Positions 46,725 through 56,281 of a stretch of DNA of 64,000 nt are shown piece by piece. This stretch comes from Tabrizicola sp. (GTDB lineage: Bacteria > Pseudomonadota > Alphaproteobacteria > Rhodobacterales > Rhodobacteraceae), in contig NZ_JAEULP010000068.1 of NCBI RefSeq assembly GCF_016792905.1, forward strand, positions 1 to 64,000, given 5' to 3'. Position 1 is the first letter of the stretch. Each line of letters opens with the position of its first letter. The position numbers were made by a program, and so were the translations under genes. The notes under the pieces were generated by a model. It was not told where the DNA came from. It saw only the letters and a list, made by a program, of their open reading frames with translations, and did no database searches.

Positions 46725-47526
46725 TGCGGTGCGTCCGGTCCATGTCGAAGAAGTCCACCCAGGCCTGCATCTGCGCGTCCATCATCGGTCTCCCGCCATG
46801 GGAATGGCAGCCGCGCGCCCTCGCCTCGGCCATCAGGCGGGTCTCGGCGGGTTCCATGATGATGTCATAAACCACCATGCCGGGGCGCAGTCCTTCGACG
46901 GCCATCGGGAAAGGATCGGCGGGTTTCATTCCCACCGGGGTCGCGTTGACCGCAATGTCCATGCCGGTCGGATCCGCGGGGCCGACCTTGATCTTGCAGG
47001 ACGGGAAGTTCGCCTGCACCGCCGCCGCCAGAGCCTGGACCTTTTCGACGTCCGTGTCGGCGATGGTCAGGTCGGCCACGCCTTCCTCGGCCAGACAATG
47101 CGCGATGGAGGATCCTCCGCCACCGCCGCCGACCAGCAGGGCCTTCTTGCCCGCCATCACATGCCCGGCATTCTTCATCGCCATGATGAAGCCGTAGCCG
47201 TCGAAATTGTCGGCCTCCCAGCCACCCTCGGGCAGGCGGCGCATCACGTTCACTGCCCCGACCCGCGACGCTCGCGGATGGGCCTTCGCTGCCTTCTCCA
47301 GAAGCTTCCCCTTGTAGGGAATGGAGACGATGATCCCGCGCAGGTTCGACATCGCGTCGAGGCCGGTCCAGAGATCCTCCAGCCGATCCGGCGTGCAGGT
47401 CACGGGCACCATCAGGCTGTCGAGACCTCGCTCTTCGAAGAATGCATTGCAGGCTCCCGGACTTTTCGCGTGGCCCACCGGATGGGCCAGCATGGCGAAT
47501 ACATCCGCTTTTCCAGTTCCACGCAT
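46717..47526 (-). CDS. shikimate dehydrogenase-like protein
   Basis: The 269-aa protein has AMLAHPVGHAKSPGACNAF, the catalytic Lys in VSIPYKGKLLEKA, DNFDGYGF and the NADP loop VGGGGGGSSIAH. This is the AroE fold. Primary aroE usually sits elsewhere with other housekeeping genes, so this is probably a catabolic relative, for example a quinate/shikimate or amino-ketone dehydrogenase. It starts the small operon SDR-RidA-GntR. Confidence 0.75.
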   Translation of the reverse strand: MRGTGKADVFAMLAHPVGHAKSPGACNAFFEERGLDSLMVPVTCTPDRLEDLWTGLDAMSNLRGIIVSIPYKGKLLEKAAKAHPRASRVGAVNVMRRLPEGGWEADNFDGYGFIMAMKNAGHVMAGKKALLVGGGGGGSSIAHCLAEEGVADLTIADTDVEKVQALAAAVQANFPSCKIKVGPADPTGMDIAVNATPVGMKPADPFPMAVEGLRPGMVVYDIIMEPAETRLMAEARARGCHSHGGRPMMDAQMQAWVDFFDMDRTHRNG

Positions 47527-47571
47527 CCGTCAGTCTCCAATGCAGATTCGAGTCTTGCAATTTCCATGTTA

Positions 47572-47585
47572 TCAGTCATCATACA
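47572..47585. promoter_or_regulatory. TCAGTCATCATACA motif, candidate GntR operator
   Basis: TCAGTCATCATACA lies between the divergent shikimate-dehydrogenase-like gene and the flavin oxidase gene. TCAGTTATCATACA at 58873-58886 is the same in 13 of 14 bases. A half-palindrome GTCAT-N7-ATGAC covers 47575-47591 approximately. Confidence 0.45.
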
Positions 47586-47599
47586 AATGACAACTATTA

Positions 47600-48829
47600 A
47601 TGAGATCCACGATGCCGATTCCGTCCTACGCCGCTCCGAAACAGCAGTCCTATGACGTGGTGATCGTGGGGGGGGCCGCCGTGGGTTCCTCGGTCGCCTA
47701 CTGGCTGGGCGAGGAGATGCGGGGCAAGCTGTCGATCCTGGTGGTCGAGCGGGATTCGACCTATGAGTTCTCCTCGACCGCACTCTCGACCAGCGCGATC
47801 CGGCAGCAGTATTCCAACCCGATCAACGTCAAGATCAGCCAGTTCGGGGTGGAGGTCATCCGCAGCTTTCAGGAGCGGATGGCGCCATATTTCCCCGGCG
47901 AACCGGCACCGGACCTGGGGTTCAAGGAATATGGCTACCTGTACTGTTGTTCGCCGGAAGGGGTCGATGCCGCCAAGGCCCGGGTCGAGATGCAGCAGGC
48001 CCATGGCGCCCATACCGTGTTTCTGGAGCCGGGCGCGCTGAAGGCGCAGTTTCCCTGGCTGAACGTCGATGACCTTGGCGGCGGGTCATGGGGCACCCAA
48101 GCCGAGGGCTGGTTCGACTCGATGGGCCTGCTCATGGGCTTCAAGCGCGGCGCGCGGGCGCTGGGGGCGGAATATATCGACAACGCCGTGACCGGGCTGG
48201 ACCTTGAGGGTGGCCGCGTCAGCTCGGTGCGGCTGGCGACGGGCGAGGTGGTGTCCTGCGGCATCCTCGTCAACGCCGCTGGCCCGCGTGCGCAGCAGGT
48301 GGCGGCGATGGCAGGGCTGTCGATTCCGGTCGCGCCTTACAAGCGTTACAGCTTTGTCTTTGCCAGCGCGAACCCGATCCCCGGGCGGATGCCCAACGTG
48401 ATCGACCTGTCCGGCACCTTCGTTCGCCCCGAAGGCCCGCTGTTCCTGACCGGCAACACGCCGGGCGACGATGGCCCCGCCGATTATGATGACTTCGGGC
48501 CCCGTGACGAGGAGTTCGAGGAGGCGATCTGGCCCTCTCTCTGGCATCGTATCCCCGATTTCGATGCGCTGAAGGTGCAGACCCGCTGGACCGGCCATTA
48601 TGAGATGAACATGATGGACCACAACGGCATCGTCGGCTGGTCGCCGGATGTGACAAACTTCATGTTCTGCAACGGCTTCTCCGGCCACGGGCTGCAACAG
48701 TCGCCTGCCACGGGGCGCGGCGTGATGGAACTGATCGTCCATGGCGGCTTCCGCACGCTGGACCTGTCGCCGATGGCCTATGAGCGCGTGCCGGCGAACC
48801 GGCCCTTCATGGAAGATGCGGTGATCTGA
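47600..48829 (+). CDS. DAO-family FAD-dependent oxidoreductase
   Basis: The 409-aa protein has the FAD motif DVVIVGGAAVGSSVAYWLG at 19-37 and the C-terminal region NGFSGHGLQQSPATGRG typical of the D-amino-acid/sarcosine oxidase family. An ATG at 47612 is an alternative start with slightly better upstream sequence. It is divergent from the shikimate-dehydrogenase-like/RidA operon; imines from its reaction would be RidA substrates. Which N-methyl or amino acid it oxidises is not visible. Confidence 0.85.
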   Translation: MRSTMPIPSYAAPKQQSYDVVIVGGAAVGSSVAYWLGEEMRGKLSILVVERDSTYEFSSTALSTSAIRQQYSNPINVKISQFGVEVIRSFQERMAPYFPGEPAPDLGFKEYGYLYCCSPEGVDAAKARVEMQQAHGAHTVFLEPGALKAQFPWLNVDDLGGGSWGTQAEGWFDSMGLLMGFKRGARALGAEYIDNAVTGLDLEGGRVSSVRLATGEVVSCGILVNAAGPRAQQVAAMAGLSIPVAPYKRYSFVFASANPIPGRMPNVIDLSGTFVRPEGPLFLTGNTPGDDGPADYDDFGPRDEEFEEAIWPSLWHRIPDFDALKVQTRWTGHYEMNMMDHNGIVGWSPDVTNFMFCNGFSGHGLQQSPATGRGVMELIVHGGFRTLDLSPMAYERVPANRPFMEDAVI

Positions 48830-48835
48830 ACGCAA

Positions 48836-48864
48836 AAAGGCCCCGGAGAAAATCCGGGGCCTTT
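48836..48864. terminator. bidirectional rho-independent terminator
   Basis: A 12-bp stem (AAAGGCCCCGGA / TCCGGGGCCTTT) with a five-base loop lies between the convergent flavin oxidase and uronate dehydrogenase genes. A-rich and T-rich flanks on either side make it usable in both directions. Confidence 0.8.
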
Positions 48865-48884
48865 CGCTTTGAACGGGCGTTTGA

Positions 48885-49700
48885 TCAGCCCTGCGGATCG
48901 TCGGGGTGGCCGGTTTCCACGAAGAACCCGCCCAGGCACTGAACGGCGGGGGCCTTGGGGTCGGGAACCGGGGTTTTCGCCTCCATAGCGGCGCGGAAGC
49001 GTTCGGTGTTGTCCTGCGGGATATAGCCCAGATGCCCGGCAAGGCGGTTGTCGACCGGCTTTTCGTTGTTGTCGGAAATCCCGAAGGACACGGTGAAGCC
49101 CACGCGCGGCGCGGTCAGGGCGGCGGCGGTCAGGCGGTTGCAATCCTCGAACGACAGCCACGACCACAGGTGCCGCCGGTCGGCCGGTTCGGGGAAGGAT
49201 GAGAAGATCCGCAAAGCCACGCTTTCGATGCCGAACTTGTCCCAGTAAAGCCGCCCAAGGTCTTCGACGAAGCATTTCGACAGGCCGTAAAGCCCGTCGG
49301 GGCGGTGCGGGGCGGTGGTGTCGATATGGTCTTCAAGCTTGTGAAAGCCGATGGCATGGACGGACGACGCATAGACGACGCGCTTGACGCGATGTTTCCG
49401 TGCCGCCTCATAGATGTGATAGCTGCCGCGGATATTGCTATCGAGGATTTCCTGCCAGGGCCGCTCCATCGGCGCGCCGCCGAAATGGACGATGGCATCG
49501 ACGCCCTCGCAGGCGGCCATCACCGCCGCCTCATCGGACAGGTCGAACACCACCGATTCTTCGTTGGCGGCAAGGTTGGCGATCGGGGCGCGGGCGGCCA
49601 GACGCAGCTTGCGCGCCAGGGGCGCAAGGCCCCGGCGCAGCTCGGTTCCAAGGCGGCCGGCGGCGCCGGTGATCAGGATCGTATCGTAACGAGGGGTCAT
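48885..49700 (-). CDS. udh: uronate dehydrogenase-like NAD-dependent enzyme
   Basis: The 271-aa protein has ILITGAAGRLGTELRRGLAP, the VVFDLSDEAAVMAACEGVDA segment, SSVHAIGFHK and the catalytic YGLSK. The overall order strongly resembles bacterial uronate dehydrogenases, which oxidise D-galacturonate or D-glucuronate to aldarolactone. It is the last gene of the five-gene operon, overlapping the aminotransferase by four bases (49697-49700). Confidence 0.8.
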   Translation of the reverse strand: MTPRYDTILITGAAGRLGTELRRGLAPLARKLRLAARAPIANLAANEESVVFDLSDEAAVMAACEGVDAIVHFGGAPMERPWQEILDSNIRGSYHIYEAARKHRVKRVVYASSVHAIGFHKLEDHIDTTAPHRPDGLYGLSKCFVEDLGRLYWDKFGIESVALRIFSSFPEPADRRHLWSWLSFEDCNRLTAAALTAPRVGFTVSFGISDNNEKPVDNRLAGHLGYIPQDNTERFRAAMEAKTPVPDPKAPAVQCLGGFFVETGHPDDPQG

Positions 49701-50908
49701 TTGGCCTCCGAAAGGGCGGCGACGGCGCGGGCAATGCGGGCGATGGCCTCGGTCAGCACGGCGTCGGACGTGGCGGTGGAGATGCGGAAGAACGGCGACA
49801 GGCCAAAGGCGGCGCCCGGAACCGAGGAGACATGCCCCTCGGCCAGAAGATAGGCGACGACGGCGGCTTCGTCCGACAGGATCGTGCCCTTGGGCGTGCG
49901 CTTACCGATCAGGCCACCGCAGCCGATGAAGGCGTAGAACGCCCCTTCCGGCGGCGGCAGGGTCAGGCCCGGAATCTTGGCAATGCCCGCCACGACCAGA
50001 TCGCGGCGACGTTCGAAAGCCGCCTTGAAGGTGGCGATGCAGTCCTGCGGCCCGGTCAGCGCCGCCAGCGCGGCGGCCTGCATGGGCGCGGCAACCGAGG
50101 TGCAGCTTTGGCTTTGCACCGTGGCCATCGCCTTGATCAGCGGCGCCGGACCCGCGGCATAGCCCACGCGCCAGCCGGTCATGGCATAGGCCTTGGCGAC
50201 CCCGTTCACGATCAGCGTGCGGTCCTTCAACTCGGGGCAGGCCTTGCCGAAGCTGACGAACGCCCGCCCGTCGAACAGGATATGTTCGTAGATTTCATCC
50301 GACAGGATCAGCACCTGCGGGTGCCGCGCCAGAACCGCCCCCAGCGCCTGCATCTCGGCCAGGGAATAGACCGCGCCCGAGGGGTTGCCCGGCGCATTCA
50401 GGAACAGCCATTTGGTTTTTGGCGTGATCGCGGCTTCCAGAATCTCCGGCGTCAGGCGAAAGCCCGCTTCGGCGGAACAGACCGCCGTGACCGGCACACC
50501 GCCCAGCAGCTTGGTCATCTCGGGATAGCTGACGAAATAGGGCGCGGGGGTGATCACCTCGTCCCCGTCGTTCAGCGTCGCCATCAGCGCGTTGAAGATG
50601 ATCTGCTTGGCGCCATTGGCCACCACGATGTCATCGGGGCCATAGTCCAGCCCATTCTCGCGGCGGAACTTTTCCGCCACCGCCGCGCGCAGGGCGGGCG
50701 TGCCGGGCGAGGCGGTGTAGAGCGTCTCGCCCCGCAGGGCGGCGGCATGGGCCGCCTCGGCGATATGCGGGGGCGTCGGGAAATCGGGTTCCCCAAGGCC
50801 AAGGTCGATCACGTCCACCCCGGTCGCCCGCAGCGCCTTGGCCGCCATCGAAGCCGCCATCGAGGCCGAGGGTTTCACCGCCGCCAGACGGCCTGCGACA
50901 TAGCTCAT
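49697..50908 (-). CDS. class I/II PLP aminotransferase (aspartate-aminotransferase type)
   Basis: The 403-aa protein has DVIDLGLGEPDFPTPPHIAE, LFLNAPGNPSGAVYS, the PLP Lys in NGVAKAYAMTGWRVGY and FRISTATSD. The fold is the aspartate-aminotransferase type I family. Its partners are unusual for this family: HyuB upstream and uronate dehydrogenase downstream, both with 4-nt overlaps. The amino donor and acceptor are not clear. Confidence 0.88.
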   Translation of the reverse strand: MSYVAGRLAAVKPSASMAASMAAKALRATGVDVIDLGLGEPDFPTPPHIAEAAHAAALRGETLYTASPGTPALRAAVAEKFRRENGLDYGPDDIVVANGAKQIIFNALMATLNDGDEVITPAPYFVSYPEMTKLLGGVPVTAVCSAEAGFRLTPEILEAAITPKTKWLFLNAPGNPSGAVYSLAEMQALGAVLARHPQVLILSDEIYEHILFDGRAFVSFGKACPELKDRTLIVNGVAKAYAMTGWRVGYAAGPAPLIKAMATVQSQSCTSVAAPMQAAALAALTGPQDCIATFKAAFERRRDLVVAGIAKIPGLTLPPPEGAFYAFIGCGGLIGKRTPKGTILSDEAAVVAYLLAEGHVSSVPGAAFGLSPFFRISTATSDAVLTEAIARIARAVAALSEAK

Positions 50909-52539
50909 TTGCGATCTCCGCTGATATAGCCCTTCGAGATGTCATTGGCGCGTGCCGCCGGATCGCGCAAGGCCGGGTCGCCATAACCGCCGCCGCCCGG
51001 CAGGTGCAGCACCAGCTTGCGGCCCGCAGGCACATGCTGCCAGCCCTTGGGGTTCAGGGGGGTGCCATCGTCCAGGGCAACGGTGCCCTTCTTGCCCTCC
51101 TTGCCACCATTGCGGCCGCGCGGGGCGTTCAGGGTGCGGTCGAACATGGCCGAAAACTCGAACTCATGGCCCTTGGCCGGTTCGATCTCGATGATCTGGC
51201 CAAGGCCGCCGCGATACTGGCCATCGCCTGCCGAGTCGGGGCGCAACTCCTTGCGCCAGATCACCACCGGCCCGGCATGTTCCGTCGCCTCGATCGGCAT
51301 GGTCATCACGCCCGAGGGGAAGGCGGTGGCGTTCAGCCCGTCCTGTTCGGGCCGCGCCCCCATGCCGCCCGAGTTGAACATCAGGATCTCGGCGCGTTGG
51401 CCCTGCTGCCCGGCGGCGGGGCGCACCGACATGTGGATGTTCCACAAGGCGCCCGACCCTTCGGCCAGAATCCTGCCCGGCAGCGCCTGCGCCAGCGCGC
51501 CCAGCACGAGGTCGGGCACCATATGGCCAAAGACATGGCGCAGCGAGACGGGCGCGGGGCGCGGCGCGTTCAGGATGTTTTCGGGGCTGGAGACGGTGAA
51601 CGGTTCCAGCGAGGCCCAGTTGTTCGGAATATCGGGCGCGACCACGCATTTCATCGCATAGCAGGCATAGGCCTTGGTATAGATGATCGGGGTGTTGATG
51701 CCCCAGCGGCTGATGCCGTCGGTGCCGGTGAAATCCACGTTCACCTCGGCCTCATGCGTCGTCACGGTGGCTTGAAGCGTGACGGGCTTGTCATAGCCGT
51801 CGGTCGTCAGGCGGTTGGTCCAGGTGCCCTTGGGCAGGGCAGCGATGCGTTCCAGCGTGGCCGCCCGTGTGCGGGCAAAGATGAACGCGCCCAGATCGTC
51901 CAGCGTATCGAGGCCGACCTCCTCCATCATCGCGATCAGCCGCCGGTGGCCCACATCGTTGCAGGCGGCCAGCGAGTAGAAATCGCCCACCACCTGATTG
52001 GCCTCGCGCACGTTGGCGCGCAGCATCTGCACGAGGAAGGCGTTCACCACGCCCCGCTCGGCAAATTTCATGATCGGGATCTGGATGCCTTCCTCATAGA
52101 CCGACTTGCCATCGGCCCCGAAGCCGCGCCCGCCCACGTCGACCACATGGGCGGTGCAGGCGAAAAAGCCGACCAGCACGTGGCCCTTGAAGCTGGGCGA
52201 GACCATGGTGATGTCATGCAGGTGCCCGGTGCCCTTCCACGGGTCATTCGTCACATAGGTGTCGCCGGGGAACATGTTCTGGCGGCCGATCTCGTCGATG
52301 AAATGCAGCACCGCCTCGGCCATGGTGTTGACGTGGCCCGGCGTGCCGGTGACGGCCTGCGCCAGCATCCGGCCCTCGGGATCGAAGACGCCGGCCGACA
52401 GGTCGCCCGCCTCGCGGACAGAGGTGGAAAAGGCGGTGCGCAGCAGGGTCATCGCCTGTTCTTCCACCACGGAAATCAGGCGGTTCCACATGACCTGCAT
52501 GTGGATTTCACGGGTCTGGTCGCGGGTTGCGGCGGACAT
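50905..52539 (-). CDS. hyuB: hydantoinase B / N-methylhydantoinase B-type subunit
   Basis: The 544-aa protein is a HyuB-family subunit: RLISVVEEQAMTLLRTAFSTSVREAGD, then HLHDITMVSPSFKGHVLVGF, GVMTMPIEATEHAGPVVIWR and the C-terminal ending GGGYGDPALRDP. With HyuA it forms an ATP-dependent hydantoinase or a related carboxylase/oxoprolinase. The substrate is undecided. Start overlaps the HyuA stop by one base (52539). Confidence 0.9.
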   Translation of the reverse strand: MSAATRDQTREIHMQVMWNRLISVVEEQAMTLLRTAFSTSVREAGDLSAGVFDPEGRMLAQAVTGTPGHVNTMAEAVLHFIDEIGRQNMFPGDTYVTNDPWKGTGHLHDITMVSPSFKGHVLVGFFACTAHVVDVGGRGFGADGKSVYEEGIQIPIMKFAERGVVNAFLVQMLRANVREANQVVGDFYSLAACNDVGHRRLIAMMEEVGLDTLDDLGAFIFARTRAATLERIAALPKGTWTNRLTTDGYDKPVTLQATVTTHEAEVNVDFTGTDGISRWGINTPIIYTKAYACYAMKCVVAPDIPNNWASLEPFTVSSPENILNAPRPAPVSLRHVFGHMVPDLVLGALAQALPGRILAEGSGALWNIHMSVRPAAGQQGQRAEILMFNSGGMGARPEQDGLNATAFPSGVMTMPIEATEHAGPVVIWRKELRPDSAGDGQYRGGLGQIIEIEPAKGHEFEFSAMFDRTLNAPRGRNGGKEGKKGTVALDDGTPLNPKGWQHVPAGRKLVLHLPGGGGYGDPALRDPAARANDISKGYISGDRK

Positions 52540-54617
52540 CAGACGATCTCCTTCTTCAGCATCAGAAGCGAGCCGTCGGATTGCATGACGACATCGAAGG
52601 GGGCGGTGACGACGGTCGAGGTTTCACGTTCGACCACCACGGTGGGGCCGGAAACCCGGTCACCAGCGGCAAGGCTTTCGCGGGCCACGATGCCGGTTTT
52701 CAGCGCGCGGGCCGAGGACGGGTCGAACACCGCGCGGAATTGGGGCGCGGCCACGCTGCGGGAGCCATGGGTCAGCGTGGCCGGCTCCGGGGCGGGGCGC
52801 TTGTCCGCCGCCTTGACGGAAATTGTGACGATCTCGATCTCCAGCCCCGACAGCCCGTCGATGGCGCGTCCGAAGAAGCGGGCATAGGCCGTGAGGAACC
52901 CCTCGCGGATCAGCGCCACATCGGCATCGGTAAAGGCGCGGTCGGGCAGCGGCACCGGAATTTCCCAGCCCTGCCCGCGATAGCGCATGAAGGCCACGAT
53001 CTCGGCATGGATCGCGCCGTCGGTGCCCTGGCGCACGAAGCTCTCGGCGGTGGCCTTCAGATCGGCGATCAGCAGGTTGACGGCAGTGGCATCGAAGCTG
53101 GACAGGCCGATGATGCGCGAGGCAAGGGATTCATAGCCGAAGGGCGCCTTGAGGAACCCGATGGCCGAGCCCACGCCCGCGCCGGGCGGCACAAGGCAGC
53201 GGTCGATGCCCAGCTTTTCGCACAGCCGCGCGGCGTGCAGGGGGGCGGCGCCGCCAAAGGCCACCATCATGTTGTCGGAAATGTCCTTGCCGTTTTCCAC
53301 CGCATGAACGCGGGCGGCGTTGGCCATGTTTTCATCCACCACCTCGCCAATGCCAAAGGCGGCGGCTTCGGTGTTCAGGGAAAGGCGGCTGCCCACGTCA
53401 CGGTCAATCGCGGCCTCGGCATTGGCGAGTGACAGCTTGATCGCGCCCCCCGCGAAGTTGTCGGGGTCAAGCTTGCCCAGAACCAGATCGGCATCGGTGA
53501 TCGCCGGGCGCTTGCCGCCGCGCTGATAACAGGCGGGCCCCGGTTCCGACCCCGCCGATTCCGGGCCGGTCTGGATGCGGCCCATGGCATCGACCCAGGC
53601 GATGGAGCCGCCGCCCGCGCCGATCTCGATCATCTCGATCACCGGGATGGAGATTGGCATCCCCGATCCCTTGGCAAAGCGCGTGGTGCGGGCAACTTCG
53701 AAGGTGCGGGCGGTCTTGGGGGCGAAATCCTCGATCAGGCAGATCTTGGCCGTGGTGCCGCCCATGTCATAGCTGACGACCTTATCAAGGCCGAACTTCC
53801 GCGCCACGTCGGCGGCAAAGATCGCCCCGCCCGCCGGGCCGGATTCCACCAGCCGCACCGGAAACTCGGCGGCAGTATCGACCGAGACCAGACCCCCGCC
53901 CGAGTGGATCATGAACACCGGGCAGCCCGCACCCTTTTCCTTCAGCCGCACTTGCAGCCGGTCGAGATAGCTCGCCATCTGGGGCCGCACATAGGCATTG
54001 GCGCAGACGGTGTTGAACCGCTCGAACTCGCGCATCTGCGGCGAGACTTCGGACGAGATCGAGATCGGCAGATCGACCGATGCCGCGATGATGTCGCGCG
54101 CCCGGCGTTCATGCGCGGGGTTGAGGTAAGAGTGGATGAAGCCGATGGCGACCGCGCCATAGCCGCCCGCCGCGATGCGGTCGGCCAGCGTGTGCAGCGC
54201 GGCCTCGTCCAAGGGCGCGAGTTCCTGCCCCTGCGCGCCGATCCGGCCCGCGACGGTGAAACGGTCCTCGCGCGGCACCAAGGGCGTCGGCAGCGTCAGG
54301 TTCAGGTCATACTGATCGAACCGGCTTTCGGTCCGCATCTCGATCACGTCGCGGAAGCCTTCGGTGGTGATGAAGGCGGTCTTTGCGCCGCGCCGCTCGA
54401 TCAGCGCATTGGTCGCCAGCGTGGTGCCGTGGATGACGATCTCCAGATCGCCATAGCCGATCCCGGCCTGGTCCAGCACCATATCCATGCCGTCCAGAAT
54501 GGCCTGTTCCGGCGCGGCATAGTTGGTCAGCACCTTGGTCGAGAACATCCGGCCCCGGCAGTCCAGCGCAATATCGGTGAAGGTGCCGCCGATGTCGGCG
54601 CCAAGTCGAATGGTCAT
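52539..54617 (-). CDS. hyuA: hydantoinase A / N-methylhydantoinase A-type subunit
   Basis: The start at ATG 54615-54617 gives 692 aa beginning MTIRLGADIGGTFTDIALD, the ATP-binding motif, with a second one in YDMGGTTAKICLI and a serine/threonine-rich middle. Lengths of HyuA and HyuB are normal. A long frame that continues upstream reads through the ThDP gene in another frame and is not real. It overlaps the ThDP gene stop by four bases. Confidence 0.92.
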   Translation of the reverse strand: MTIRLGADIGGTFTDIALDCRGRMFSTKVLTNYAAPEQAILDGMDMVLDQAGIGYGDLEIVIHGTTLATNALIERRGAKTAFITTEGFRDVIEMRTESRFDQYDLNLTLPTPLVPREDRFTVAGRIGAQGQELAPLDEAALHTLADRIAAGGYGAVAIGFIHSYLNPAHERRARDIIAASVDLPISISSEVSPQMREFERFNTVCANAYVRPQMASYLDRLQVRLKEKGAGCPVFMIHSGGGLVSVDTAAEFPVRLVESGPAGGAIFAADVARKFGLDKVVSYDMGGTTAKICLIEDFAPKTARTFEVARTTRFAKGSGMPISIPVIEMIEIGAGGGSIAWVDAMGRIQTGPESAGSEPGPACYQRGGKRPAITDADLVLGKLDPDNFAGGAIKLSLANAEAAIDRDVGSRLSLNTEAAAFGIGEVVDENMANAARVHAVENGKDISDNMMVAFGGAAPLHAARLCEKLGIDRCLVPPGAGVGSAIGFLKAPFGYESLASRIIGLSSFDATAVNLLIADLKATAESFVRQGTDGAIHAEIVAFMRYRGQGWEIPVPLPDRAFTDADVALIREGFLTAYARFFGRAIDGLSGLEIEIVTISVKAADKRPAPEPATLTHGSRSVAAPQFRAVFDPSSARALKTGIVARESLAAGDRVSGPTVVVERETSTVVTAPFDVVMQSDGSLLMLKKEIV

Positions 54618-56281
54618 GCGGTTTCCTTTGCTTTCAGCGCGGCTTCGCGCATCTGGCTGAGTGTCTGGCGCGGGGTCAGCGCCTCGGGAGAGATGTTCAG
54701 GTCCAGCACCGCGCCAGTGCCCGAAGCCATGGCGCGGGCGAAAGCCGCCGCGAAATCCTCGGTCCGCTCCACCCGTTCCGAATGGAAGCCATAGGCGCGC
54801 GACAGGGCCACGAAATCGGGGTTCACCATGTCGGTGCCGGAAACCCGGGTGGGATAGGTGCGTTCCTGATGGGCGCGGATCGTGCCGTAGATGCCGTTGT
54901 TCAACAGCAGGATGATCGGCTGCGCGCCATATTGCAGCGCGGTGGCCAGTTCCTGACAGTTCATCTGGAAATCGCCGTCGCCCGCAAAGCAGACGACCGT
55001 GCGGGCCGGATCGGCGACCTTCGCGGCCACAGCGGCGGGCAGGCCATAGCCCATGGCGCCCGACTGCGGCGCCAGCAGCCGCGCCTTGGGCCCGAACTTG
55101 TAGAACTTGTTCGGCCAGACGGTGAAATTGCCCGCGCCGTTGGTCAGGATCGCATCCTCGGGCAGCACTTCGCGCAGATGCGCCATGGCCACGCCCATAT
55201 CGACGGGCGAGGGCAGGGGGGCCAGGTCGAACCCCGCCTCCCAATCGGCCCGCGCCCTGGCGCGCCATGCAGCCCAGCCGCCCCTGACCGGCGACAGCGC
55301 GGCGGCAAAGGCGTTCGGCCCGGCCTGAATGCCAAGCGTCGGCTGATAGACCTTGCCGATCTCGCGGTCTGACGCATGGACATGGATCAGCTTTTGCACC
55401 GGCACGGGCACCGACAGCAGAGTGTAACCATCCGTCGTCATCTCGCCAAAGCGGAGGTTGATCGCCATGATCACATCCGCCTCGGTGATCAGGCGGCGCA
55501 CGGGGGCGGGCATCCCGACCCCGGCCTCGCCGGCATAGGCGGGCGAGAAATTGTCGAACTGGTCCTGATAGCGGAAGGCGGCGATGACCGGAATGTCGCT
55601 GGCCTCGGCAAAGCCCTGCAAGGCCGCCTGTCCGGCTTCGGTCCAGTTGCAGCCGCCCATCAGGATCAGCGGGCGCTCGGCCGCGCCCAGCATCGCCTGC
55701 ACCTCGGCCATCGTGACGGCATCGGGGGCGGGCTCGGCCACGCGGGTCGGCCCGGTCAGCGGCAGGGCCTCGGTCAGTCGGGTCAGCATGTCCTCGGGCA
55801 GGGCAATCACCACCGGGCCGGGGCGGCCCGTGATCGCCGTCGTCCAGGCGCGGGCGAGGATTTCGGGGATGCGGTCGGTGTCGTCGATCTCGACCGCCCA
55901 TTTCGCCATGGTGCCAAAGACGGCGCGATAGTCGATCTCCTGAAACGCCTCGCGGCCCTTCATGTCGGTGCCGACCTGGCCCACGAACAGGATCATCGGC
56001 GCGCTGTCCTGCATCGCGGTATGCACCCCGATCGAGGCATTGGTCACACCCGGCCCGCGCGTGACCATGCACAGCCCCGGCTGCGCGGTCAGCTTGCCCC
56101 AGGCGGCGGCCATGAAGGCCGCGCCCCCTTCGTTCCGGCAATTGATGAAATCAAGGCGGCCCTTGGTGTCGTGCAGCGCATCCAGCACGGCCAGATAGCT
56201 TTCGCCCGGCACCCCAAACGCCTTGGTCGCCCCCAGCGCCACCAGGCTTTCGACCAGAATCTGCCCGCCGTTCCGCTTCAT
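54614..56281 (-). CDS. thiamine-diphosphate-dependent enzyme (acetolactate-synthase type)
   Basis: The 555-aa protein has GGQILVESLVALGATKAFGVPG, the catalytic Glu in CRNEGGAAFMAAAWGK (E51), and the ThDP motif beginning GDGDFQMNCQELATAL and ending LLNNGIYGT. That is the ilvB/POX/decarboxylase superfamily, without a regulatory subunit gene beside it. The reaction is unknown. It is the first gene of the overlapping five-gene operon; a gap of 140 bp separates it from the aldehyde dehydrogenase. Confidence 0.88.
   Translation of the reverse strand: MKRNGGQILVESLVALGATKAFGVPGESYLAVLDALHDTKGRLDFINCRNEGGAAFMAAAWGKLTAQPGLCMVTRGPGVTNASIGVHTAMQDSAPMILFVGQVGTDMKGREAFQEIDYRAVFGTMAKWAVEIDDTDRIPEILARAWTTAITGRPGPVVIALPEDMLTRLTEALPLTGPTRVAEPAPDAVTMAEVQAMLGAAERPLILMGGCNWTEAGQAALQGFAEASDIPVIAAFRYQDQFDNFSPAYAGEAGVGMPAPVRRLITEADVIMAINLRFGEMTTDGYTLLSVPVPVQKLIHVHASDREIGKVYQPTLGIQAGPNAFAAALSPVRGGWAAWRARARADWEAGFDLAPLPSPVDMGVAMAHLREVLPEDAILTNGAGNFTVWPNKFYKFGPKARLLAPQSGAMGYGLPAAVAAKVADPARTVVCFAGDGDFQMNCQELATALQYGAQPIILLLNNGIYGTIRAHQERTYPTRVSGTDMVNPDFVALSRAYGFHSERVERTEDFAAAFARAMASGTGAVLDLNISPEALTPRQTLSQMREAALKAKETA

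Noticed and set aside
52539-56141. One long HyuA-type protein of 1200 aa fused to the ThDP enzyme region
   Set aside because: The extension is out of frame with the ThDP gene and lacks ThDP motifs; a normal HyuA start with 4-nt overlap is at 54617.
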